A DNA stretch of 17,882 nucleotides, taken from JBOHNS01 sp050730835. Lineage in GTDB: Bacteria > Patescibacteriota > Saccharimonadia > Saccharimonadales > UBA4665. A program made the translations under genes and the position numbers. Positions within the stretch are counted from its first letter, which is position 1. Every line of letters begins with the position of its first letter. The stretch is taken from contig JBOHNS010000019.1 in the NCBI GenBank assembly GCA_050730835.1, forward strand, positions 1-17,882, written 5' to 3'. The notes beneath the pieces are model-generated. The model worked only from the letters and a program-made list of their open reading frames with translations. It ran no database searches and had not been told where the DNA came from. This document shows, piece after piece, positions 1 to 6,985 of this stretch.

Positions 1-1509
1 ATAAAAATCGACTCGACTTACGGGCTGGAACTCAGTACTGGAAACGTATGTTTTTCTCTCGGATACCCCAACATTACTCCAGTAGATGGAAGAAGCGCCT
101 CCTCCTAGGCGCTCGGCGGCATGCGTCAGCCGGGAAAATTCGGCCGGCGAGCGCTCCACAACATACTGCAAAAGATAGAGCTGCGATTGCAAATTAAGCT
201 CAGCCAGCGAGATGCCAAGAAAATCTTCCAGCATTTCACGAACCTCTGGCTGGTGAATTGTTTGCAACAAGGCCGTGGCCTCTTCGCTGGGCAAATTCTT
301 GATGCCTTGCTCGCCAACCACCTTGCCAAGCGGCTCAATATCCGTAACACTTCGTGGTTGCGCGATAGATTTACCACTGGCTTGATTGATGACATCTAAC
401 CGCTCGCTGCCGGTGTGGGCGTGGCTAATCGCCTGTTTTATCGACTCATCCTCTAAGTTACGTGTCAACCAATCAACTGTAGCCCGATTGGGCACAGTTG
501 CTTCTGGATGAGCGTGGTCAAACCATTGCATAACGTTGCTTAGAACCAACCTATCACCAGAAAGTTCTTGTGGAATGTCAGGCATTTTGGCAAGGCTGCG
601 GATAGTGCCCCATTGATCTCTTAGTCCCAGCGTATCACGGGCTATGTGGGCGACCGAATAAAGTCCGGCAATGTTTTCCGGCAACTGAAAATACTGACTC
701 AAACCATATTTTTCCCACTGAGTTATTTCCGTGCAGGCATTTCCAGTAAGCGCTCGCTGGTTCATGAAACGATCCTCAACATCCACCGCGTAACCTGCAG
801 CGACTAAACCAGTAAGCGCCGTGCCCGACTGGCTGATATCTTCAAAAATCGCCAGCAGTATATGTGCAGCCTCTTCACCATAGCCAGCAGCAGTCGCGTG
901 CTGAGACATGGATTCATAAAACTTGAGCAACTGCAACTGGCGGATAGGACTAGCCTGCAATACTTTATCTTCCAGCGATTGAGACCAAGCCTCAGGATCG
1001 CTCGCGAACGTTATTCTCTGCATGGCATGTTCAGTGATTTCCCAGGTGGCTCGGCGCAAAACCGGCACTTCCTGGGCGGCTACAGCTACGTCGAGCGAGT
1101 CGTCAAAGTCGCCGACATAATTCAAAATATTGGGCGCGCCGCCAAGCAGCGATGTTTCAAGTTTTTCAGCCAGCGTCTCGACAGCTTCCATGTCTTGAGC
1201 GTCGTCCGCGGCAGCAAAGCGCGCGCCGAGATTGCCAATAACCGCCAGCGCAAAATCTTTGCGCGCCCGCATGTAGGGTTTAGTTAGCTCTAAATCATCG
1301 ACCGGTTGGCCGGACTCTTTTTTCAGTGCGTAATTGATGGCTCGGTTTAGTTCAATAAAGCTGCCGTCGGCATCTTCGTAGTCCGCTTCGTCGATGCCGC
1401 TAATGATGCCGTCGGCAAAATTTGCTACAGCGCCCTCAGCCAACTCACCGGCATTTTCTAGCGAGCTTTGCGGCAATTGTTCAGCAATTTGTTCGGCGGT
1501 ATGATTCAT
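1..1509 (-). CDS. Unknown soluble protein, C-terminus beyond the window
   Basis: Reading the minus strand from ATG at 1509, the frame stays open for 503 codons to the left edge with no stop, so the gene is real but 3'-truncated here. The protein starts MNHTAEQIAEQLPQSS and is acidic and Ala/Leu/Glu-rich, with no signal peptide, no hydrophobic membrane segment and no motif I recognise. It looks mostly helical (for example residues 100-150 and 190-260). Only two cysteines or so are visible, so a metal cluster is unlikely. The start is supported by a promoter-like TTGAAA-N17-TGTAAA ending five bases before the ATG and by the lack of any Shine-Dalgarno, matching the leaderless pattern of other genes here. 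Function unknown. Coding status is sure because of the open frame length; identity is not. Confidence 0.85.
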   Translation of the reverse strand, partial: MNHTAEQIAEQLPQSSLENAGELAEGAVANFADGIISGIDEADYEDADGSFIELNRAINYALKKESGQPVDDLELTKPYMRARKDFALAVIGNLGARFAAADDAQDMEAVETLAEKLETSLLGGAPNILNYVGDFDDSLDVAVAAQEVPVLRRATWEITEHAMQRITFASDPEAWSQSLEDKVLQASPIRQLQLLKFYESMSQHATAAGYGEEAAHILLAIFEDISQSGTALTGLVAAGYAVDVEDRFMNQRALTGNACTEITQWEKYGLSQYFQLPENIAGLYSVAHIARDTLGLRDQWGTIRSLAKMPDIPQELSGDRLVLSNVMQWFDHAHPEATVPNRATVDWLTRNLEDESIKQAISHAHTGSERLDVINQASGKSIAQPRSVTDIEPLGKVVGEQGIKNLPSEEATALLQTIHQPEVREMLEDFLGISLAELNLQSQLYLLQYVVERSPAEFSRLTHAAERLGGGASSIYWSNVGVSERKTYVSSTEFQPVSRVDFY

Positions 1510-1514
1510 AATTT

Positions 1515-1542
1515 TTTACAAGCTTTTGATGTTAGTTTTTCA
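1515..1542 (-). promoter_or_regulatory. Putative leaderless promoter of the 1509(-) gene
   Basis: On the minus strand TTGAAA (1542-1537) is followed after 17 bases by TGTAAA (1520-1515), which ends five bases before ATG at 1509. No purine-rich ribosome site is present. The -10 is only a four-of-six match, so this rests mainly on spacing. Confidence 0.35.
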
Positions 1543-1599
1543 ATTAGTAATATAGCATACTTTTGCCATTAAAGCAATATTTAATTTTAGTTTCTAGCT

Positions 1600-2361
1600 T
1601 TAATATTTTGTCAGCGCGGTGATTTGTTTTTGGAAGGCTGGATTTTTGGCTAGTTTCTGGTGTGTGGGCGAGTTGTAGAAATCTTTTAAGATTTTGCTCC
1701 AGAGTTTTTCATGGGCTATGATTTGGGGATTTTTGGCGAGAGATTCTGGGTAGGCGTAGACGGGTTGCGGGCATTCGTAGAAGTTTGCGCCGATGATTTT
1801 GGCATCAATTAATTGTTCGTCGGTTGGCTGATTTTCGTCTTCTTTTTGCCAAACTTTAGCTGATTCTACAATTGCTAGGTCAGGATAGCCTAGCATTAGG
1901 CCAAAGGCGACGTGCTGCAAGTTTGTTTTGCTCAAGCCCTGTAAGCTGGCATTACTAGTTAGATTTTCCATTATGTCGGCTAGGATTTTCTTTTCCGTCT
2001 TCCCTGTTATTGCAAGATCGTTGCTAAGTAATTTGGTTTGCTTTGGTAGCTTTGCCAGACCCTGCTCGGTTACTAAATCGTAGCCGACAAACGGGGAACC
2101 TTGGTAGTTTTTGGAATCTTCTACGATCTTTAAGCGCATGGGCAGGTGCTGTTCAACAATTGGCAGCGTAGCCTTTACGGCGGCCAGCCATTTGGATCGT
2201 TGCGTGGAATTTTGGCTATAAAATACGCTATCGCAAAAGCTACGCGCGCCGCTTAAGGTTAGAATGACATTTGGCAGCACCCAAAAGGCCGCGGCGGCCA
2301 GCCCGTTTTTATTTACGATAGTTTCTATAATGTTTATGGTTTGGTGTACGTCCGGCCGCAT
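1600..2361 (-). CDS. Unknown protein, 253 residues
   Basis: The open frame extends upstream to 2439, but that would overlap the divergent HIT gene. The ATG at 2361 (MRPDVHQTINIIETIV) is preferred because TATACT (2373-2368) sits exactly six bases before it, the leaderless arrangement repeated elsewhere in the window. The product has a short non-polar stretch near residues 19-36 (LAAAAFWVLPNVILTLSGA), perhaps a buried helix or weak membrane contact, followed by a soluble, lysine-rich C-terminal part. I see no catalytic motif. It is divergent from the HIT gene with start codons only 25 bases apart, so the two are probably expressed from one shared promoter region. Base composition is more AT-rich than the neighbouring core genes. 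Function unknown. Confidence 0.8.
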   Translation of the reverse strand: MRPDVHQTINIIETIVNKNGLAAAAFWVLPNVILTLSGARSFCDSVFYSQNSTQRSKWLAAVKATLPIVEQHLPMRLKIVEDSKNYQGSPFVGYDLVTEQGLAKLPKQTKLLSNDLAITGKTEKKILADIMENLTSNASLQGLSKTNLQHVAFGLMLGYPDLAIVESAKVWQKEDENQPTDEQLIDAKIIGANFYECPQPVYAYPESLAKNPQIIAHEKLWSKILKDFYNSPTHQKLAKNPAFQKQITALTKY

Positions 2362-2367
2362 AAATAC

Positions 2368-2375
2368 AGTATAAT
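2368..2375. promoter_or_regulatory. Bidirectional -10 element shared by divergent genes
   Basis: The same bases give TATAAT on the plus strand (2370-2375) and TATACT on the minus strand (2373-2368). The minus copy lies six bases before ATG 2361; the plus copy lies eleven bases before ATG 2387. No good TTGACA-like -35 is seen on either side. Both transcripts would have almost no 5' leader. Confidence 0.5.
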
Positions 2376-2386
2376 GTAAATTGGTT

Positions 2387-2800
2387 ATGCAAGATTCGAT
2401 TTTTACGAAAATTATTAAAGGCCTAGTTCCCTGCCACAAAATTTATGAGGATGATTTGACTTTGGCGCTACTGGACATTCATCCGATTCAGCCCGGCCAT
2501 ACGCTGGTAATTCCCAAAAAGCAGATTGAGTTTGTTTGGGATTTGCCGGACGCCGATTATCAAGCGGTAATGGCGGCGGCCAAGGCAGTCGCGCTGCGTT
2601 TGCGCGAAGTTTTGGGCACAAAATTTGTTGGCGAACGCGTGGTCGGCGTGGACGTGCCGCACGCGCACGTGCAATTAATTCCCTTCAATCAAGTTGCCGA
2701 ATTTCAAGCACCGCAAGCAATGGACGGTGAGCCGGATCACGCGGCGCTGGCGGCGCTGGCCGAGCAATTAGCTTTTAATTTAATAGACCAGACAGCCTAA
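2387..2800 (+). CDS. HIT-family nucleotide hydrolase/transferase
   Basis: 137 residues, about the usual length of a stand-alone HIT protein. HIT proteins act in the cytoplasm on nucleotides such as adenosine phosphoramidates or dinucleoside polyphosphates through a catalytic histidine. Visible marks are the N-terminal DSIFTKIIKG, the segment ALLDIHPIQPGHTLVIPKK, and the C-terminal triad region HAHVQLIPF. The triad has the form HxHxQ, with Gln in the third position, as in the GalT branch and many bacterial HIT proteins, so nucleotidyl transfer chemistry is possible. A TTG at 2381 extends the frame by two codons; ATG 2387 (MQDSIFTKI) is the family-like start. It is followed after three bases by a small membrane protein, probably an operon. 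No Shine-Dalgarno is seen; TATAAT lies just upstream. The natural substrate cannot be told from sequence. Confidence 0.93.
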   Translation: MQDSIFTKIIKGLVPCHKIYEDDLTLALLDIHPIQPGHTLVIPKKQIEFVWDLPDADYQAVMAAAKAVALRLREVLGTKFVGERVVGVDVPHAHVQLIPFNQVAEFQAPQAMDGEPDHAALAALAEQLAFNLIDQTA

Positions 2801-2803
2801 ACT

Positions 2804-2971
2804 ATGGCCGGCTTGACAGCATTTATGTTTTCGGTCGGCGTGTCGGTTTATGCTTACACCAAAATCTTAAAATCCAACGGCAATCCCAGAAACAGCGTTA
2901 TCGGCGCGGCGGTGGTCGGCGTGGCTTGTCTGCTGATTAGCTATACGATTTTGCGCGCCTTGTTGGGCTAG
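2804..2971 (+). CDS. Small two-helix membrane protein, 55 residues
   Basis: This short gene starts at ATG 2804, three bases after the HIT stop, and ends at TAG 2969-2971. The product begins MAGLTAFMFSVGVSVYAYTK, then has a polar turn (SNGNPRN, about residues 24-30), then a second hydrophobic stretch (VIGAAVVGVACLLISYTIL, about 32-50). That is a typical membrane hairpin with a basic turn (K20, K23, R29), which would face the cytoplasm. Spacing and absence of its own promoter suggest translation coupled to the HIT gene. There is no recognisable family motif and the role is unknown; tight linkage to HIT suggests only co-expression. Coding status rests on operon position, hydrophobic pattern and a clean start and stop. 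Confidence 0.7.
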   Translation: MAGLTAFMFSVGVSVYAYTKILKSNGNPRNSVIGAAVVGVACLLISYTILRALLG

Positions 2972-3115
2972 GCTTGCAAGCTAGCTGCTTTATACTCTAA
3001 TGTTTGGTTTTTTGCGAGATAATTTGGTACTATTAGGCTACGGAAGCTGCTAGAGTTTAGATAGATTTAAGTTTTAATCCTAGCGCGAGATTGTTGATGG
3101 GAGAAGTGTAATTAA

Positions 3116-3961
3116 ATGAACGAAAAAGGGTTGGGCAAACATTTGCAGGCGATGCGTCGCAGCGCCGGGCTGACGCAGCAGGCGCTGTGCCAAAAGGCCG
3201 GATTGAGTTTTTCGACGGTGGCCAAAATCGAGCGCGGCGCCATCAAAGCGCCATCGATTTTCACCGTCGCCGATATTGCCGCGGCGCTTCAAGTCAGTTT
3301 GGACGAGCTGATTGGCCAAACCGACAAATCTAAACCCGAAAAACAGCGCCAGCGCTCCAAAAGCGGCGTGCAATTTGTTTATTTTGACATTAACGGCACA
3401 CTGGTGCGCTCCTATCACCGAGCTTTTACGCGCCTGGCCGAAACCACCAACCAGCCGACCGACCAAGTGGAAACGGCTTTTTGGCACTACAACGACCAAG
3501 TCAATCGCGGCGACATCACTATGGCTGAATTCAACCGCGCTCTGGCCGACCGACTGCACACCAAGCAAAAAATCGACTGGCAGAGTTATTACATGCAAGA
3601 AGTTGAAGTCATGCCGCAGATGCAGGAATTACTGCGCTGGGTCGGCGCGCGCTATGGCGTCGGCTTGCTGACCAACATTATGCCCGGGTTGGTTAAGTTG
3701 ATGCTGCGCGGCGGCTTGCTGCCCGACGTGGATTATGACGCGGTGATTGATTCTTCGGAAGTTCGCACCATCAAACCAGAGCCAAAAATTTACCAGCTGG
3801 CGGCCGAGCGCGCCGATTGCCCGGCCAGCCAATTGCTGCTGATTGACGATACGCGGGCGAACTTGACAGCTGCCGAAAAGGCCGGCTGGCACGTGATTTG
3901 GTTTGATGGCTTCCGGCCGCAAGAGTCGGGGCACAATATTCGCGCCGCGCTGGAAAATTGA
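3116..3961 (+). CDS. XRE-type HTH / HAD-phosphatase fusion protein
   Basis: 281 residues in two parts. Residues 8-67 form a helix-turn-helix of the XRE/Cro-CI type (QAMRRSAGLTQQALCQKAGL, then STVAKIERG and a LDELIG end). A basic linker (KSKPEKQRQRSK, 71-82) leads to a haloacid dehalogenase-like domain: motif I FDINGTLV with nucleophile D91, motif II T186 in LLTNIM, motif III K220 in TIKPEPK, motif IV D244-D245 in LLIDDTRAN, and a helical cap at about 97-160. Motif I reads DxN, not the usual DxD, so the general acid/base at position 93 is Asn; catalysis may be altered. It may be a DNA-bound sensor or a phosphatase acting on a small phosphorylated ligand; this is inference. A weak GGGAGAAG lies 9-12 bases before the ATG. 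It stands alone, convergent with valS. Confidence 0.88.
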   Translation: MNEKGLGKHLQAMRRSAGLTQQALCQKAGLSFSTVAKIERGAIKAPSIFTVADIAAALQVSLDELIGQTDKSKPEKQRQRSKSGVQFVYFDINGTLVRSYHRAFTRLAETTNQPTDQVETAFWHYNDQVNRGDITMAEFNRALADRLHTKQKIDWQSYYMQEVEVMPQMQELLRWVGARYGVGLLTNIMPGLVKLMLRGGLLPDVDYDAVIDSSEVRTIKPEPKIYQLAAERADCPASQLLLIDDTRANLTAAEKAGWHVIWFDGFRPQESGHNIRAALEN

Positions 3962-4021
3962 CGGCGAGTGAAGTAGAGTTACGAGTCAAGAAGCAGTGAT
4001 TGATTACTTCTAAGTTCTATC

Positions 4022-4130
4022 ATTGATCTTTGACCTTAGACCTTAGATCTTTATTTGATCATTGACCTTAGACCTTTTAAAAACGATCAAAGATCAACGG
4101 TCAATGTTTAAGTAGTTGTCAACGGTCAAT
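4022..4130. repeat. Degenerate heptamer array in inverted arrangement
   Basis: Seven-base units of the form TTNGAYC run head to tail at 4022-4074 (ATTGATC, TTTGACC, TTAGACC, TTAGATC, later ATTGACC, TTAGACC). After an AT-rich centre the reverse complement units follow at 4085-4130 (GATCAAA, GATCAAC, GGTCAAT, again GGTCAAT at 4124-4130). Eleven-base arms TTGATCTTTGA (4023-4033) and TCAAAGATCAA (4087-4097) are perfectly complementary, so transcripts in either direction can fold. Confidence 0.75.
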
Positions 4131-4180
4131 CATAAATATTGTTTTGCCTTTTGCTGCACTCGCGACCTGCCAAATTCCAT

Positions 4181-4194
4181 CTACTAACTACTAA
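4181..4194. repeat. Perfect (CTACTAA)2 heptamer pair
   Basis: Two exact head-to-tail copies of CTACTAA, followed by TTATTG. Too short to judge alone; listed because it is another seven-base period next to the larger array. Confidence 0.5.
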
Positions 4195-4224
4195 TTATTG
4201 CTGGTCGGCGCTGGTCGGCGGCTT

Positions 4225-6903
4225 TCAAGAATTGTCTTCGGTTTTGGTTTCGGCCTCGGCTGCGTCGCTTGGCTCGCCGGAGTCAGTGCCAGTTGGGTTG
4301 ATGGAGTTGCTTTCGCCGGGTCTGGTGATGGTCGGCTGTTGCGGTTCGAAGCGGTTTTTTTCTTGCTCAAGCGTGTCCATAATTTCTTGGCCGGCGGCGA
4401 GTTGACGGCGCGTTTGCTCGATCAAATTGGCCGGTGCTTTGGCCTGATAATCCGGATTGCTCAGGCGGGCTTCCAGCTTGAAAACGGTGTCGCGCTGGGC
4501 GTCGAGCTTGGTTTTGATATCGCGGATGTAATTTTGCAGCCGCTTGTTGTCGACGTCCAGGCGGCATTGATAGGGCGTGTTGATGAGTTTTAGGCCGGGC
4601 GTCATTTGGACTTCGGTTACTGTTTTGACGTGGGTCATGCGCTCGATTAGGTTGGAATTTTGCTGGACGAATTGCGGGGCAATGTAGTGCAGTTTGGTTT
4701 TAACTAATTTGAGTTTGCCGACAATATAGCGCACTTCGCTGATGATGTTTTTGATTTCGTCGAATTGCTGGACGGCTTCATCGTTCGCGATTAATAATGG
4801 CTCTGGCCAGCGGCCGGCGGCCAGCAATGTGCCGGATTGCCAGCCGAGGCTTTGCCAGATGGTTTCGCTCACAAACGGCGCGAACGGATGACTGATTTTC
4901 AGCACGTCGGAAAATACCTGCGCCAGAAATTCCGGATTGGCCGTTTGCAATTTGCTGGCCTCCACGAACCAATCGGCGAAATCGTCCCACACAAAATGGT
5001 ACAGCGTTTCGTAGGCCTCGCTGAAGCGGTAATTGTCCAATTGGCCGGCAACCCGGTCGCTGGCCAAGCGCAAATTTTTGATTATCCAATGGTCGGCGAT
5101 GGTTTGGGCTTCCGGGCGTTTGTCTTTTTTCAGATCGTCGCCGACGGCGACCTGCAGGTAGCGCGCGATATTCCATAATTTGTTGCAGAAATTGCGGCCG
5201 CTCGCCACTTTATCGATGATAAACGGCTGGTTGTTGCCGGCGCTTTGGCCGCTGATTAGCCCAAGCCGCAAAGCGTCGGCTCCAAACTTATCAACCACTT
5301 CTATGGGGCTAACGACGTTGTTTTTGCTTTTGCTCATTTTTTGGCCGCGGCTGTCTTGCACCAGCCCGTGCAAATAAACCGTTGCAAACGGCGCTTGGCC
5401 GGTAACATACAAACCCAGCATCAGCATGCGGCTAACCCACGGCATCAGAATGTCGAAGCCGGTTTCCATCAAATTTAGCGGATAAAAATCTTTGAAATCT
5501 TGGTTGCCCGGATAGCCGAGCGCGGCGTACGGCCACGAACTGGACGAAAACCAAGTGTCGAAAACATCCGGGTCGCGGCGATAAGTTTTGCCATCGACCA
5601 GGATTAATTCTTCGGTGATGTGTTCGTTATAAATCCAATCGTCGGGGTCGTTGATGTTTTGAAAGGCCGGAATCGGGATGCCCCAGGCGATTTGGCGGCT
5701 GATGTTCCAATCTTTTAGGTTTTTTAGGTAGCTGATTAGTTGGGCTTTTTTGCCGGCCGGATGAAAGGCGATTTTGCCGGCTTCCAGCGCCTCGATGGCA
5801 CGGGCTGCCAGCGGCTGCATATCGACAAACCATTGCTCGCGCAGCATCGGCTCGATGATTGTGTCGCATTTGTAACAGTGGCCGACGCTGTGTTTGATGT
5901 CCTCGTCTTTGACCAAAAAGCCTTGCGCAGTCAAATCTTTGACAACTTTTTCGCGGGCTTCCAGCACGCTTAGTTTGCGGTAGGCGGCGGGCATTTCGCC
6001 CATGATTTTGCCTTCGTGGTCGATGACGCGGACTTGCGGCAGGCTGTGGCGCGCGGCGGCTTCAAAGTCGTTAGGATCGTGCGCCGGTGTTAGTTTGACG
6101 GCGCCGGTGCCGTATTTCGGGTCGACAAAGCTGTCGGCGACAATCGGCACTTCCCTGCCTGTCAGCGGCAGCCGGATGGTTTTGCCGACGAATTTTTGGT
6201 AGCGTTCGTCGCCCGGATGAACGGCGACGCCAGTGTCGCCCAGCATGGTTTCTGGCCGGGTTGTCGCGATCGTCACTTCCCCGCTGCCATCAGCCAGCGG
6301 ATAGCGAATGTACCACAATTTACCCTTTTCTTGGCGATACGTAACTTCGATGTCGGCGAAAGCCGTGCCGTGATAAGTGCAAAAATTGACCAGCCGCTCG
6401 CCGCGGTAAATTAATCCCTCGTGCCACATGTTTTTGAAGGTGGCGTAGGCCTGATTGACGATTTTTTCGTCCAGCGTAAACGTAAAATGCGGCCAATCGA
6501 CGCTGGCGCCGAGGCGGCGGAATTGACTTTCAAAATTTTCACGGTTGCTATTAACGAATTTCCAAACCTGGGCGTAAAGTTCCTCGCGCTTATAATCAAA
6601 CCGGCTCTTGCCTTCTTGGTTTAATTTTTTCTCGTAAACCACCCAGGTTTCAAAGCCGGCATGGTCGGCGCCGGGTACAAACAGCACGCGCTCGCCTTTC
6701 AACCGATGATAACGCGCGGCAATATCTTCCAGGGCGAACATTAAGGCCTGGCCAACGTGCAAATCAGCATTAGCGTTCGGCGGCGGCACGACCAAACTAT
6801 AGCTCTGCCCTTCACCGCCAGGCTTAAAGGCTTCGGCCTTTTCCCACAAATTATAAATGTCGTTTTCGTATTGGCTTGGCTGGTAAATTTTTGGCAATTT
6901 CAT
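4225..6903 (-). CDS. valS: Valine--tRNA ligase
   Basis: 892 residues, a full-length class I ValRS that charges tRNA-Val in the cytoplasm. Seen in order: the HIGH-type signature as ANADLHVGQ (H49-Q52), VPGADHAG (77-83), the CP1 editing domain with TTRPETM (214-220) and TPAHDPNDF (272-280), which clears mischarged Thr, then DTWFSSSSWPY, the KMSKS signature exact (K522-S526), the anticodon-binding helical domain with WNIARY and FVWDDFADWFVE, and a C-terminal tRNA-contacting coiled coil (about 780-850). The last residue of HIGH is Gln, a modest deviation. A Ser/Thr/Glu-rich acidic tail of about 45 residues (ending KTEDNS) follows the coiled coil and looks disordered. Start ATG 6903 gives the family-like MKLPKIYQPSQYEN. 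No Shine-Dalgarno is visible; TATAAAAT lies at 6951-6944 on this strand and TATGCT at 6917-6912. Confidence 0.98.
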   Translation of the reverse strand: MKLPKIYQPSQYENDIYNLWEKAEAFKPGGEGQSYSLVVPPPNANADLHVGQALMFALEDIAARYHRLKGERVLFVPGADHAGFETWVVYEKKLNQEGKSRFDYKREELYAQVWKFVNSNRENFESQFRRLGASVDWPHFTFTLDEKIVNQAYATFKNMWHEGLIYRGERLVNFCTYHGTAFADIEVTYRQEKGKLWYIRYPLADGSGEVTIATTRPETMLGDTGVAVHPGDERYQKFVGKTIRLPLTGREVPIVADSFVDPKYGTGAVKLTPAHDPNDFEAAARHSLPQVRVIDHEGKIMGEMPAAYRKLSVLEAREKVVKDLTAQGFLVKDEDIKHSVGHCYKCDTIIEPMLREQWFVDMQPLAARAIEALEAGKIAFHPAGKKAQLISYLKNLKDWNISRQIAWGIPIPAFQNINDPDDWIYNEHITEELILVDGKTYRRDPDVFDTWFSSSSWPYAALGYPGNQDFKDFYPLNLMETGFDILMPWVSRMLMLGLYVTGQAPFATVYLHGLVQDSRGQKMSKSKNNVVSPIEVVDKFGADALRLGLISGQSAGNNQPFIIDKVASGRNFCNKLWNIARYLQVAVGDDLKKDKRPEAQTIADHWIIKNLRLASDRVAGQLDNYRFSEAYETLYHFVWDDFADWFVEASKLQTANPEFLAQVFSDVLKISHPFAPFVSETIWQSLGWQSGTLLAAGRWPEPLLIANDEAVQQFDEIKNIISEVRYIVGKLKLVKTKLHYIAPQFVQQNSNLIERMTHVKTVTEVQMTPGLKLINTPYQCRLDVDNKRLQNYIRDIKTKLDAQRDTVFKLEARLSNPDYQAKAPANLIEQTRRQLAAGQEIMDTLEQEKNRFEPQQPTITRPGESNSINPTGTDSGEPSDAAEAETKTEDNS

Positions 6904-6985
6904 GCTTTAACAGCATAGCACTAAAGCCGCCGTTCGTCATGGTATTTTATAGAGGTTCACATGAAAAATTTGGGCTACAGTTGTT

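Larger units (their letters stand above)
3962..4224. other. Convergent intergenic gap, repeat-filled
   Basis: 263 bases between the stop codons of the HTH-HAD gene (+) and valS (-). No credible gene is present. It holds the inverted heptamer array at 4022-4130, a perfect double CTACTAA at 4181-4194 and a tandem ten-base CTGGTCGGCG pair at 4201-4220. Its position and self-complementarity suit a two-way transcription stop, though no classic hairpin plus T-run is seen. Confidence 0.6.

Noticed and set aside
862..1287. 141-codon plus-strand open frame
   Set aside because: It is the antisense shadow of the uninterrupted 503-codon minus-strand gene.
2415..2730. Several 60-70 codon frames over the HIT gene
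   Set aside because: All are other-frame shadows of the HIT reading frame, which carries the family motifs.
4225..4227. Recoded UGA codons (Gracilibacteria/SR1 code)
   Set aside because: TGA ends valS and the HTH-HAD gene at the expected protein lengths, and conserved Gly positions use GGN codons.
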